From NCBI GenBank assembly GCA_038040485.1, contig JBBPIE010000035.1:1-64000 (forward strand): DNA of 64,000 nt, in the 5' to 3' direction. Origin of the DNA: Onstottus_B arcticum. Its GTDB lineage: Bacteria; Acidobacteriota; Blastocatellia; UBA7656. The translations under genes were made by a program, and so were the position numbers. How positions within the stretch are numbered: the stretch's first letter is position 1; each line of letters begins with the position of its first letter. Positions 26,517-35,648 of this stretch are shown here, piece after piece. The notes under the pieces are model-generated. The model ran no database searches, had not been told where the DNA came from, and saw nothing but the letters and a program-made list of their open reading frames with translations.

Positions 26517-27482
26517 CTAATCAGCTTTAGCTCGGGCGCCAATCTGAACCAGCGGCAGCCTCGGAAGCGGCGACGCAAAGATTGGATCGTCGCTGTAGTT
26601 GCCCTGCTCGGCTCCCTGCGTGTGACGGCCCGCGTGATACGAGCTTCGAACCAGGGGCCCCGCTTCGACATAGCGGAACCCCATCTTCAACGCCTTGTCA
26701 CGAAGGCTCGCGAACTCGTCAGGGGTGTAGTACTTCTCGATAGGAATGTGCTTCGGGGTGGGCGCGAGATACTGGCCGACGGTCAGGATGTCGCAGCCGG
26801 TCTGCGCCAGATCACTAAACACCACGAGTAACTCGTCCAATGTTTCTCCCAGCCCAACCATCAAGCCCGACTTGGTTAGCAGCGGCCACTCGCCTTTTCG
26901 AGCGCGCGCCCTTCGAAGCAGATCCATGGACTGCCCGTACTCTGCATCGGGCCGGACTCGCTTGTAGAGTCTCGGCACCGTCTCGGTGTTGTGATTCAAA
27001 ACGTCGGGCCGCGCTGCCATCACGTTATTCAGCGCTTGTTCGTTGCCGCAGAAGTCCGGGATCAGAACTTCCACTCGCGTGCCGGGATTCAGTCTTCGAA
27101 TCCAGCGGATCGTTTCCGCGAAATGCATTGACCCCCCGTCTGCAAGTTCGTCTCGATTGACGCTGGTGACGACCGCGTGCTTCACGCCCAGGCGGCGCAC
27201 TGCTTCGCCGACATGTCTCGGTTCATCCGGGTCGAGTGGGAGCGGCTTGCCTTTTCCCACTGCGCAAAAGCCGCAGTGCCGCGTGCAAACGTCGCCCAAA
27301 ATCATGAAGGTCGCGGTGCCTTCGCCCCAGCACTCAAAGATGTTCGGGCAGCGCGCTTCCTGGCAGACAGTGTGCAAGCTCAAGTCGCTTACCATCTGAG
27401 TCACGCGATCGAAAGTCTCGTCAGCTCGAATTCTGACCTTTAGCCATTCAGGCCGCGGTCCGGTTAGCTTGGGTTTCGCCAT
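26517..27482 (-). CDS. lipA: Lipoyl synthase
   Basis: A 321-residue radical-SAM enzyme inserting two sulphurs into octanoyl groups bound to lipoyl domains. The radical-SAM cluster motif is CTRHCGFC (C-x3-C-x2-C), and the auxiliary cluster uses the N-terminal CQEARCPNIFEC motif (C-x4-C-x5-C). The SAM-binding and substrate segments (TSVNRDELADGGS; KSGLMVGLGET) and the late RSSYHAG serine of the auxiliary cluster are present. Length matches the family. No lipB is adjacent. The start ATG at 27482 is the first and fits the family N-terminus. Confidence 0.97.
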   Translation of the reverse strand: MAKPKLTGPRPEWLKVRIRADETFDRVTQMVSDLSLHTVCQEARCPNIFECWGEGTATFMILGDVCTRHCGFCAVGKGKPLPLDPDEPRHVGEAVRRLGVKHAVVTSVNRDELADGGSMHFAETIRWIRRLNPGTRVEVLIPDFCGNEQALNNVMAARPDVLNHNTETVPRLYKRVRPDAEYGQSMDLLRRARARKGEWPLLTKSGLMVGLGETLDELLVVFSDLAQTGCDILTVGQYLAPTPKHIPIEKYYTPDEFASLRDKALKMGFRYVEAGPLVRSSYHAGRHTQGAEQGNYSDDPIFASPLPRLPLVQIGARAKAD

Positions 27483-27635
27483 CGATCTGATTGTTGATCA
27501 ATGACTTGACGAGAGGCAAGGCATTAGCTCGCACCTGTCCTGCTGGGGAGCCATTTCTCCGTACTTCTACTACTTTTGACTGCTTGAATTACTTAACTAT
27601 TGACCGCCTCCGCCCTTGGTCTTATATTGGGCGCA

Positions 27636-27956
27636 ATGGAACATAGCGTGCAAACCGAAGATAAGAGGCAGGCGGGCCGCTCGGAGTTCTTGCTCGAGGT
27701 CAAGTATGAAGGCCCGGGCGTTCGAGCGGAGACACGAATCTCGGACATAAGCGAGTCCGGCGTTTTTGTTGACGCGATGACTCCGCTTCCGGCGGGCGCC
27801 GTGCTCAAACTCACCTTCACTCTTCCAGACGGCAGCACCGTAGAAGTTGAAGGCCGCGTAGCTCACTGCCAGCCCAGAATCGGCATGGGCGTAGAGTTCA
27901 TCAACCTGAGGCCCGAAGACGCTCAAAGCATTTCCGAGCTTGCGCGGCTTCACTGA
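27636..27956 (+). CDS. PilZ-domain protein
   Basis: A 106-residue PilZ-like domain: R-Q-A-G-R-S near the start and RISDISESGVFVDA as the D-x-S-x-x-G element, followed by beta strands. The first arginine pair is degenerate compared with the PilZ protein at 23 kb, so c-di-GMP binding is less certain. ATG 27636 is chosen; an open frame extends 12 codons upstream with a poor signal. Stands alone. Confidence 0.78.
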   Translation: MEHSVQTEDKRQAGRSEFLLEVKYEGPGVRAETRISDISESGVFVDAMTPLPAGAVLKLTFTLPDGSTVEVEGRVAHCQPRIGMGVEFINLRPEDAQSISELARLH

Positions 27957-28031
27957 AGCAGACCCCTTCTCTCGCAGTTCAACGCTACTACCAGAACATC
28001 AGCGAGCGACCGATTGGTTTCAGCAGCCTGC

Positions 28032-29663
28032 TTAGAGAGTACGGCTGAACCCTATCCTGAAGGCGAATCGCTTTTCTGGCGCCCGAAACGCCGAACCGGC
28101 AGAGTCTCGCTGGGCGTTTGGGTTCGCAGCGAAGATCAACCTGATCGGAATGTTCAACACCGGAATCGGAAATCGCAATTCTCCGCCGAGTGAGAACCGA
28201 TAACGCGGCAACGTGTCTTCGTTTGTTGAAAGCGGGCTTAACACGGTGAGTAAACTGACGGAACCGGACTGCGTGGATTGAGGCCTGCCCTGGAACTGCT
28301 CCTGCCTTAACGCACGAGCATTGAACGACGCTCCAAAGTCGAAGAATGCCGCCGCCGAAAGCTGCCACACGATCGGTTCGCGGTATTCAGCGTTAAACAG
28401 AAAGTTCGTGTCGCCTCCGATAGGGCGCACTTCGCTTGCGAGCAGCGCCGGCGGATTGCCGGTGGTCACGGCGAATCGCTCGACTCGGGCAAGTGGCGCG
28501 ATCGCGTTCAAGTCATATCCGCGAACCTGAGTCTCGCCGCCCAGGAAATAGCGCTTGAAGATCGGAACACCGTCTACGGTCGAGAGTGTTTGGGCGGCGA
28601 AAGGCTCGCCAAACGACGCGATGTGCGACGCTCGCGCACCGAAGGCGATCACGCGGCGTTCGCGACTCTCATCAGCCGTCTTGCTCCTTGGCTTGAGTGG
28701 AAAGAACCGCCGATAGTCAATGTAAGGCCGGGCGATATTCACTCTTCCACCCAGTGGTCGCGCTCCCAACTCGACGCCAAACGACAATAGCTCGCCGGCT
28801 TGCGGGTCAAACGGCCGGTCTCGGGTGTCGCGGACCAGCATCGGCGTTAGCGATCCGATCCTCAATCCGCTTTGAGAAACGGTGGTCGGAGCGCCCGCGG
28901 CGAGCGCGAATGAATCCGCGACGTTGCTCGAACTCAGCGAGTAGACCAGCCCGGCGCGTGTCGGCGACGAGAGCGCGAAGCGAGGTTTACCAAGCGGGAT
29001 GAACAGGCCGGCGCTTGCGCCTCCGGTTCGCTCACTGAAAAGCGTCTCGCGCGACGCCGAGGGAGTTTGCGCATTGACGTACTCGATCCGCTGGAAGAAC
29101 CCCGACAGGTCCAAACTCAGCGGCGTCTTGCTCCAGATCAACGTCGAATAGTTGCCGGCCGCGATGCGCTCGCGGTCGCCAATCCGAAGTTTGCCCGCAA
29201 GCTTGTCGGCGTGCCCGGTCAGGTTGATATGCGAGTAGTCGAGCCCGATCGAGAGGCCTCCCGTTGTGCCGCCGCCGCCGTTCACCTCGACGCGCTGATA
29301 GTCGCGCTCGGTTACTCGAAGCTCGATGTCGACCGCTCCAACAGTGTGATCAAGAATGAACACGTAATCGGATTTCGTGATCGGGTTAAACAGTCCCGAC
29401 CGATTCAACGCGTCGATGCCTTGCTCCCACTTCACCTGGTCGAACAGGTCGCCACCTCCAAGTGGGATCATCCGCAGTATTACCTCCACGCGAGTTCGCT
29501 TATTGCCGGTCACGCTGAGGTATCGGAGCACGAATTGCCGGCTCGCTTGCTGCTGTTGAAGGAGCGCGGCGGTGGAAGGGAGTTGCTGAGCCTCCACAAC
29601 GGTTGCGATGAGAAGCGCTAAAGTAGCCGCAAGCCTCCACTGGTTGGAATTGAGGTTTAACAT
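28032..29663 (-). CDS. Omp85/BamA-family outer-membrane protein
   Basis: A 543-residue protein with a signal peptide (..RLAATLALLIATVVEAQ), one or two POTRA-like repeats (about 45-125: LRYLSVTGNKRTRVEVILRM and the IDALNRSGLF segment), then a 16-strand-type barrel with the FFLGGE-like element RYFLGGETQVRGYD (the Omp85 L6 motif, V-R-G-Y) and a terminal strand ending in F-S-R-T-L. With fewer POTRA domains than true BamA (five), it more likely belongs to the TamA/Sam50-like or specialised group. ATG 29663 is chosen because it puts the signal peptide first; the upstream open frame is a word array. Confidence 0.85.
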   Translation of the reverse strand: MLNLNSNQWRLAATLALLIATVVEAQQLPSTAALLQQQQASRQFVLRYLSVTGNKRTRVEVILRMIPLGGGDLFDQVKWEQGIDALNRSGLFNPITKSDYVFILDHTVGAVDIELRVTERDYQRVEVNGGGGTTGGLSIGLDYSHINLTGHADKLAGKLRIGDRERIAAGNYSTLIWSKTPLSLDLSGFFQRIEYVNAQTPSASRETLFSERTGGASAGLFIPLGKPRFALSSPTRAGLVYSLSSSNVADSFALAAGAPTTVSQSGLRIGSLTPMLVRDTRDRPFDPQAGELLSFGVELGARPLGGRVNIARPYIDYRRFFPLKPRSKTADESRERRVIAFGARASHIASFGEPFAAQTLSTVDGVPIFKRYFLGGETQVRGYDLNAIAPLARVERFAVTTGNPPALLASEVRPIGGDTNFLFNAEYREPIVWQLSAAAFFDFGASFNARALRQEQFQGRPQSTQSGSVSLLTVLSPLSTNEDTLPRYRFSLGGELRFPIPVLNIPIRLIFAANPNAQRDSAGSAFRAPEKRFAFRIGFSRTL

Positions 29664-29828
29664 GCTGCTCGGAGGTAGAACGAACTGAGGCTGGGCCCTT
29701 GCCCCGTCTCTGCGTTTTGCTCCGCGTCTCGGAAGTAGCATAGACTTTAGTCTGTGTTACCGGGCCGCCGCGTTCAATTCGCCGCGCGGTTCGGCTAGAC
29801 TCGCACGCTAAGAAAGGCGTCATCGACG

Positions 29829-30599
29829 ATGAATGAAAACATGAGAGGCAAGCGAGTGATAGTCACCGGCGCGTCGAGCGGAATTGGCCGCGCCACTGCA
29901 GAGCTTTTGTTCAAAGAAGGCGCAACCGTAGTGTTGGTCGGCCGTTGCGAAAGCGCGCTCGGCGAAGTTGCTCAAACCGCTGCGCCTGGGACGGCGTTCG
30001 TCATCACCGCCGACCTGTCCGACGAAAAGGGGACCGACCAATGTATTGCGCGATCAGTCGAAGCGCTCGGCGGCAAACTCGATGTCCTGGTCAATGCTGC
30101 AGGGATTCTCAAAGGGGGGCGCATCGAAGACACCTCCCTCGAACTGTGGGACGAGATGATGAACATCAACCTGCGGTCGGTGTTTCACCTGATGAAGCTT
30201 GCGGCGCCTTGCCTTGAAAGCTCGGGAGGCAACATCGTGAACGTCTCGAGCGTGACCGGTCCGCGCTCGTTCCCCGGAGTGCTTGCATACTGCGTCAGCA
30301 AAGCGGCGCTCGATCAACTAACTCGATGCGCGGCATTGGAGCTTGCGGTGAAGGGTGTGCGAGTCAACGCGGTGAATCCGGGCGTAGTGGTGAGCGGGCT
30401 TCATCGCTCGGGCGGGATGAGCGAGGAGGCTTACGCGGCGTTTCTCGAACACAGCAAGACGACTCATCCGATGGGTCGCGTTGGCGAACCTCACGAGGTA
30501 GCCGAGCTGATTTGTTTTCTGGCCTCGGATCGCGCGGGTTGGATCACTGGAGCTACGGTGAGCATTGACGGCGGCCGGGCGTTGACCTGCGCGCGATGA
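29829..30599 (+). CDS. Short-chain dehydrogenase/reductase
   Basis: A 256-residue classical SDR oxidoreductase. The Rossmann motif is TGASSGIG, with NAAG, an active-site Ser (VSSVTG), the Tyr-x3-Lys pair (AYCVSKAAL) and the PG motif (NPGVV). The Arg after strand 2 (VGRCE) suggests NADP(H) preference. Family members act on ketones, sugars or fatty-acid intermediates; the substrate is unknown. Word arrays of CTCTGCG type flank the gene on both sides (29704-29732, 30604-30654) in the same orientation. Confidence 0.93.
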   Translation: MNENMRGKRVIVTGASSGIGRATAELLFKEGATVVLVGRCESALGEVAQTAAPGTAFVITADLSDEKGTDQCIARSVEALGGKLDVLVNAAGILKGGRIEDTSLELWDEMMNINLRSVFHLMKLAAPCLESSGGNIVNVSSVTGPRSFPGVLAYCVSKAALDQLTRCAALELAVKGVRVNAVNPGVVVSGLHRSGGMSEEAYAAFLEHSKTTHPMGRVGEPHEVAELICFLASDRAGWITGATVSIDGGRALTCAR

Positions 30600-30603
30600 C
30601 AAT

Positions 30604-30654
30604 GCGCAGAGATCTTCTCTGCGTTTGACTCTGCGCCTCGGCGTCTCTGCGGTT
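30604..30654. repeat. CTCTGCG word array
   Basis: Four imperfect copies of a TCTCTGCG word follow the SDR gene. A related array in the same orientation lies before it (29704-29732: GTCTCTGCG, CTCCGCGTC). Direct arrays on both sides of a gene may mark past insertion or simply two copies of a dispersed family. Confidence 0.6.
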
Positions 30655-30716
30655 AGTCGTAGCTACGCGTTGTGCGTCTCACAATACATTAAGCGGAGCG
30701 AAGCGCCTTGCATCTG

Positions 30717-31913
30717 TCAACGCATCAACTGACTCATGCTTCCTCCGGCATAGCCAGTCATCTCCAGATACCCTCGTCCGACGATCGGTTGATTCGCCGA
30801 CGAGCCTTCGATCAAAACGCTTCCTTCCCAGTAGGTCACGCCCGTGCTCTCAGTTGTCCGAAGCTCCTGGTCGTTGAACGCGGCTCGCACTTTCAAGCTC
30901 AGGTTTGAGCGGGGAAGCTCAATCGTCCACGTCGTAGGATAGCTCGCGCCGCTTGCAGAGGAATGCCACGTTTCACCGGGCGTCAGCTTCAAGTCGTCGC
31001 GCGGGATATGAGTCGCACGCCCGTCGGCTTCGATCAGCGTCCCGCTCGAATGTGGATCGATCGAGCCGTCGCCGCGACGAATCTGAAACAGCATCAAGTC
31101 GCTGCCGTCTTCGAGTTGAATCGAGAACCAATCCCAGCCTGCCTGCTCGGCTTCAAGGAAGCTCGTTCCGAACTCGTGATCCATCCAGCTCAGACCCGTC
31201 ACGTCGAATGACTCGCCGGCAACGGTCAGGCTTCCTGACGTTCGCAGCCGCGTCAACGAGTAGTAGTGCGAAGCGTTCCCGACTGCCGCGCCTTTCCGAC
31301 TGATGTCGTTCTCGCCGTGAATCACTTCGGGCTTGGTTTGTTCGAGCGTGAGAGATAGTCGGAAATCGTCGCCTCGTGCTCTCAGCAGATGAACTTCGCC
31401 GTCGAGCCGCGCCTCCCAGTCTTCATTCCACACTCGATACGAAGACGAATCCGCGCCTGCCCAGCCAATTCCCGCCCGGTTGATTCGTTCGAACGAATGG
31501 AACGATTCGGCGTCGATGTCCGAGACCGCGAAGTGAGCCATGTACAGATCGCGCACCGCCCAGCGCGAAGGGTTCACTGGCTTTCGATCAACGCCGACTC
31601 GGAAGAAAGTCAGTTGGTACCCGAAGCGGCGGCCGCTTTTTGTTTCGAGGTTCCCGGTGTAGTACCACCACTCGATTCCGTACTCGTTGTGCGAGGCGTG
31701 ATCGCGAGGGAAAGAGTATTGATAACCCGCTTCAGCCTCTCTCCACGCCTTGGATTGAGCACCGTCGACGCCGCGAGCAATTGGAGCTTCGGGAGTTCCG
31801 ATTTTGGATTTTGGATTTTGGATTTTGGATTGGTGTGCGACCACAGCCAGCCCTGCCACAACCAATGCGGCTGCAATCCAAAATCTAAAATCCAAAATCC
31901 AAAATCGTCTCAT
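30717..31913 (-). CDS. AttH/CrtC-like lipocalin-fold protein of ABC system
   Basis: A 398-residue exported protein of the AttH / hydroxyneurosporene-synthase-like lipocalin family: EYGIEWWYYTGNL and FGYQLTFFRVGV are characteristic, followed by LSWMDHEFGTSFL and DWFSIQLEDGSDLMLFQIR. ATG 31913 overlaps the permease stop by four bases (ATGA), fixing the start and showing translational coupling. The first 40 residues (FWILDFRFWI, a hydrophobic core, then HQSKIQNPKSKIG) are largely encoded by the ATTTTGGA repeat, locus B. The protein probably acts on the periplasmic side with the FtsX-type permease. The ligand is unknown. Confidence 0.88.
   Translation of the reverse strand: MRRFWILDFRFWIAAALVVAGLAVVAHQSKIQNPKSKIGTPEAPIARGVDGAQSKAWREAEAGYQYSFPRDHASHNEYGIEWWYYTGNLETKSGRRFGYQLTFFRVGVDRKPVNPSRWAVRDLYMAHFAVSDIDAESFHSFERINRAGIGWAGADSSSYRVWNEDWEARLDGEVHLLRARGDDFRLSLTLEQTKPEVIHGENDISRKGAAVGNASHYYSLTRLRTSGSLTVAGESFDVTGLSWMDHEFGTSFLEAEQAGWDWFSIQLEDGSDLMLFQIRRGDGSIDPHSSGTLIEADGRATHIPRDDLKLTPGETWHSSASGASYPTTWTIELPRSNLSLKVRAAFNDQELRTTESTGVTYWEGSVLIEGSSANQPIVGRGYLEMTGYAGGSMSQLMR
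31800..31906. repeat. ATTTTGGATTTTAG-type repeat, locus B (within coding sequence)
   Basis: Inverted arms at 31800-31831 (ATTTTGG words) and 31875-31906 (CCAAAAT words) enclose 43 bases. The whole lies inside the 5' end of the AttH-like gene in frame, where it encodes the residues flanking the signal-peptide core. It belongs to the family also seen at 18.2-18.4 kb and 60.7-60.9 kb. Confidence 0.9.
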
Positions 31914-34582
31914 TCTTCTCTCGCGAATTGAACTGCTTTGATCTTTGCTGCGCGCGCGGCTGGATACAAAGCGGCGAGCGCGCTTGCCGCCAGTATCAGC
32001 AAGCTCGACTCGACCAGGAAACCGTATGGAAAATGAAACTGAATTGTCCATCCGAACGACTGAACGTTGATCACATAGATCAGGACTAGCGAGAGCGCGA
32101 AGCCAACTGCTAGTCCAATTGCCTGCCCAACTGCGCCGATCATCAGCGCTTCGATGACGATCATCCGTTTTATTTGAGCGCGAGTCGCGCCAAGAAAACC
32201 AAGCACGGCAATCTCGCGCCGGCGTTCGAGAATCAACGCGATGAGTGTTGAGATGACGCCCAACCCGGCGACGGTTATCGCGATCAACTCGAGCGCGCGC
32301 GTAATCTCAAAGGTGCTGTCGAAGATGCGCATCACTTCGCGCCTTATCGAACCGTTGGTTGCGAAGAACGTTGGATAACCGCCCCCGGCCCCGCGTTCGA
32401 AACGCTCTCTTGCCTCGTCGGCGTCCGCGCCCGGCTTCAGATAGACAGATAAGCTGCCGGGTCGCGTCGCAATATAGTGACGCGAGTAGGTCCTTTGGTC
32501 CATCACCACCCACCCGCGGCTGGTCGAGTAGTCATAGTAGATAGTGGCGATCTCGAATGGCTTCGAACCGGTTGCGGTTGGAAGCTCAATCGTATCGCCG
32601 ACGTCTTTGTTGAATCGAAGCGCGAAGCTCTCGTTAACCGAGACGGCGTCGTTATCGACTGCTTCACGCATACGCGCGCGCGCATCGGCAGGCGCTTTGA
32701 AAGCGAGCCGGCCGTGTTTGAGGAATGTCGAAAAATCGCCCGCGCCTACGGTTATCAAATTGCCTTCGAAGCTGACTTGTTGAGTTGTGAACGGATAGAT
32801 CGCTTCAACGGCCGGATCAGCCTTCACGGCGGCGATGACTTCGTCGGCGATCTCGCCTTCGTAGCTTGTAGCCGTGCGCATCATCGGTCTCGCATAGATG
32901 TCGGCGACCATGCTCTCGTCAACCCAGTACGCGACGGTCTTTCGAAAGCTGCCGATCATGATTGAAACCGAAACCATCATTGCCAGCGCCACGCCAAGCG
33001 CCGCCACGGAGATCGAGACGCGAGGTATCGCTCCGCGAAGGTTGGAGCTCGCAAGCTTCGCTTCGACTCTGAACAAACGGAGCAGCCTCGCAATCAGGCC
33101 TTCCCCAAGCGCGCAGGCAATCCACAACGCCGTCGGAGTCAGGAACGCGCCGGCGAACATCAGCGCGCCAGCCGCGGCAAAACCAAAGATCGGCAACCCG
33201 GCGATCGGGCCGAGCCGGCTCAACGCGTAGCCAAGCGCGAACAGCGCCGCCGAGATCGCCAGATGCTTGCGCGACGGTTTCACTGATTGCGCTATTCGTG
33301 CCGCGCCGCGCATCGCTTCGACCGGACGCACTCGCGAAGCTTCAAGTGCGGGGACGGAGGCGGCTACGACGGCGAGCGTCAGTGCGATCGAAAACGCCAT
33401 CAGAATCTCGGTTGCTCCGAGCGCGGTCGTGTCCACGATCTGTTTCGCAGCCGACGCGATGTAGAACGTCTCAACCGTGGCGGCCGTTGCGCGGACGGCG
33501 GCTCCCGCCATCAGCCGGCCCAGCCCCAGACCGAAGATAGTTCCGACGATAGACAGCAATCCCGCTTCGCCCAGAAAGAGCGCGAGAACCAACCGGCGGC
33601 TGGCGCCAACGGCTCGAAGCGCGCCCACCTCCTCGCGCCGTGTTATCACCGAGATCGAAACGGTGTTGTAGATCAGGAACAGCCCGACCAGGAGCGCGAT
33701 CGAGCCAAGCGCGCTGAGGTTGAAATGAAACGCCGCGATCATCTTCTCGACTTCGCGATAACCGGATTCGGGCCTCACCACGACCAGACTCGCAGGCAGC
33801 TTGCTTCGGATTTCGTCTTCGGCGGCTTCAAGCTGAAGCCCGCGCGTGAGCTTCACATCGAGGCGATCGATAGTGCCCAGCCGGTTGAACGCAAGCTGAG
33901 CGGCAGCGATGTCCATCAGCGCGAAATTACCTTGCAGAGCGCGAGCTGGACCCTCGTCCAGCAGAAGCCCTCGCACGACGAACTCGCGCCGCCGGTCGCC
34001 GATGATCAGGGGCAAGCGCGAGCCGAGTGTTATTCCTCGGACGCGTGCGAACTTCTCGGTCAGCAGAATCGATCTGGGGTCTGTGAGCAAAAACAAAAGC
34101 TCGCGAGGAGTTGGCTGCGAGTCGTCGTCTCTCCCTCGAACCAGACTGAAGCGGCGAAGCGGACGGTCGCGGAGTGCGTCAACCCCCAGCACCTGAATAA
34201 ACTCGCCCTTCGGCGCAAACGAACTCGAAGGCGTCGCGTCAATCTTCGCTCCAGGCTCATCGGCCGGCTTCTCCCTCGGATCAGTCATCGCAAGGCCGGC
34301 GATCACCGGGCTCGCTTTGCCGTAGTCGCTCAGCCATTCGAGCTGCGCCAAAAGCATTTCGTCGAAGCGGCCCGCCGTTCCGGTTATCTGGATCGAGGTT
34401 TCCCCGGCCATCGATTCGGTGGCCGTTCGAAACGATGCGAGGGAACTCGCGTTCGCAAGTCGAATCGCTATCACCACCGCTACGCCCAGGCTTATGCCAA
34501 GCGCGGTTATTCCGGAGCGCAGCTTTTCGCGAGCGAGCGCTCGAAGAATGAACTGCCGGAATAGTGTCCAGGGGGAATTCAT
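31910..34582 (-). CDS. FtsX/MacB-type ABC permease (fused double permease)
   Basis: An 890-residue permease with two FtsX cores. Each half has one leading helix, a large extracytoplasmic (MacB periplasmic core-like) domain and three helices: helices near 25-45, 290-420 (three), 450-520 (extra pair), 525-550, and a final trio about 760-885. The ERRREIAVLGFLGATRAQI segment is the conserved cytoplasmic coupling motif, echoed by TRREEVGALRAVGASRRL in the first half. Fusion corresponds to AttF+AttG-type permeases. These systems use mechanotransmission to extract lipoproteins or peptides from the inner membrane. The gene sits between the ATPase and lipocalin genes in one operon. Confidence 0.92.
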   Translation of the reverse strand: MNSPWTLFRQFILRALAREKLRSGITALGISLGVAVVIAIRLANASSLASFRTATESMAGETSIQITGTAGRFDEMLLAQLEWLSDYGKASPVIAGLAMTDPREKPADEPGAKIDATPSSSFAPKGEFIQVLGVDALRDRPLRRFSLVRGRDDDSQPTPRELLFLLTDPRSILLTEKFARVRGITLGSRLPLIIGDRRREFVVRGLLLDEGPARALQGNFALMDIAAAQLAFNRLGTIDRLDVKLTRGLQLEAAEDEIRSKLPASLVVVRPESGYREVEKMIAAFHFNLSALGSIALLVGLFLIYNTVSISVITRREEVGALRAVGASRRLVLALFLGEAGLLSIVGTIFGLGLGRLMAGAAVRATAATVETFYIASAAKQIVDTTALGATEILMAFSIALTLAVVAASVPALEASRVRPVEAMRGAARIAQSVKPSRKHLAISAALFALGYALSRLGPIAGLPIFGFAAAGALMFAGAFLTPTALWIACALGEGLIARLLRLFRVEAKLASSNLRGAIPRVSISVAALGVALAMMVSVSIMIGSFRKTVAYWVDESMVADIYARPMMRTATSYEGEIADEVIAAVKADPAVEAIYPFTTQQVSFEGNLITVGAGDFSTFLKHGRLAFKAPADARARMREAVDNDAVSVNESFALRFNKDVGDTIELPTATGSKPFEIATIYYDYSTSRGWVVMDQRTYSRHYIATRPGSLSVYLKPGADADEARERFERGAGGGYPTFFATNGSIRREVMRIFDSTFEITRALELIAITVAGLGVISTLIALILERRREIAVLGFLGATRAQIKRMIVIEALMIGAVGQAIGLAVGFALSLVLIYVINVQSFGWTIQFHFPYGFLVESSLLILAASALAALYPAARAAKIKAVQFAREE

Positions 34583-34615
34583 GGTTTCAGTTCGGGTAGT
34601 GGTTCACCTTGAACT

Positions 34616-34673
34616 TGTGTCAGTAGCTCGACCGTTAGGGAGAGCTCTCCCTGACGGTCGAGCTACTGACACA
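34616..34673. repeat. 58-bp nearly perfect palindrome between ABC genes
   Basis: The centre is AGGGAGAGCTCTCCCT and the arms are GTGTCAGTAGCTCGACCGT and its complement. Only one of 29 pairs mismatches. It lies between the ATPase stop and the permease start inside the operon, where it could form an intercistronic hairpin tuning subunit ratio, or it may be a REP/MITE-like unit. Confidence 0.92.
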
Positions 34674-34694
34674 CATCTCGACCTGAACCCTACG

Positions 34695-35375
34695 TCAGCG
34701 CGAATCGTCTTCAATACGTCCATCACGCATCCGAATTCTTCGGGCGGCGTATCCGGCAGCTTCTTCGGAATGAGTCGCCAGCAGAATCGTAACGCCAAGT
34801 TCGCGGTTTATTTCGGCAAGGAGTTTCATTACCTCATCTCCGTTTTCGGTGTCTAGGTTGCCGGTCGGTTCATCAGCGAGCACGAGTTTGGGTTCGGCGA
34901 CAACGGCGCGGGCGACTGCGGCGCGTTGCATCTCGCCACCCGAAAGCTGAGCCGGAAAGTGATTGACGCGCGCCGCAAGACCGACCCGGTCAAGCAAGGC
35001 AAGGGCGCGTTCGCGGCTCTTGCGGCCGGTCGAGCCGTCCAGCAACAGCGGCAACTCGACGTTCTCGGCCAGGGTGAGAGTGGGCAGCAGATTGAAAAAC
35101 TGAAAGACGAAACCGATGCTGGCGCGGCGAACTCGCGCGAGATGTTCTTCGCCTAGCTCATTGAGCGCTATACCGTCGAGCGTGACACGGCCGCGCGAAG
35201 GGAAATCCATGCCGCCCGCGAGGTGAAGCAGTGTCGATTTGCCGCAACCCGAGGGACCCATCAGCGCGATGAAGTCACCCTCAGCGGCTTCGAAGCTCAC
35301 GCCACGCAGCGCGGCTACCGGACTAAGTCCGCCATCGTAAACCTTCTCAACCGAGTCCACGACTAGAATCGACAA
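34695..35375 (-). CDS. ABC transporter ATPase (LolD/MacB class)
   Basis: A 226-residue ATPase, normal length for the LolD/FtsE/MacB group. Walker A GPSGCGKST, Q-loop VFQFFNLLPTLT, signature LSGGEMQRAAVARA, Walker B LVLADEPTGNLD, H-loop ATHSEEAA. It energises the fused FtsX permease encoded next. Only 111 bases, containing a strong palindrome, separate them. The group works in lipoprotein trafficking, antimicrobial peptide resistance or cell division signalling. Confidence 0.94.
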   Translation of the reverse strand: MSILVVDSVEKVYDGGLSPVAALRGVSFEAAEGDFIALMGPSGCGKSTLLHLAGGMDFPSRGRVTLDGIALNELGEEHLARVRRASIGFVFQFFNLLPTLTLAENVELPLLLDGSTGRKSRERALALLDRVGLAARVNHFPAQLSGGEMQRAAVARAVVAEPKLVLADEPTGNLDTENGDEVMKLLAEINRELGVTILLATHSEEAAGYAARRIRMRDGRIEDDSR

Positions 35376-35648
35376 GCCAACCTCGCGACGAGATTATTGA
35401 GCCACCCATTCGAGTATTGCCTTGCGCGCCCCGTCAGGGCAAGAAGTCTGGCAAGAAGGGAATCGTGCGGCACACGCTTACGCCTTGCGCGATCAAACTC
35501 CTTCGAAGATCCCAGACTGTATTCAGTTACCGCCTACGGTCGATACACAGTTGCAAGATAACAGGACACCGGACCACGTCCCTGGAGCGGCATCATCATT
35601 GCACTGATCACTCCGTTGAGACTTTCGATTGACTGCGAAAAGGAGACG

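Noticed and set aside
33287..34564. 425-residue plus-strand frame opposite the FtsX permease
   Set aside because: Shadow caused by strong codon bias; no hydrophobic or conserved pattern, and the minus-strand permease is certain.
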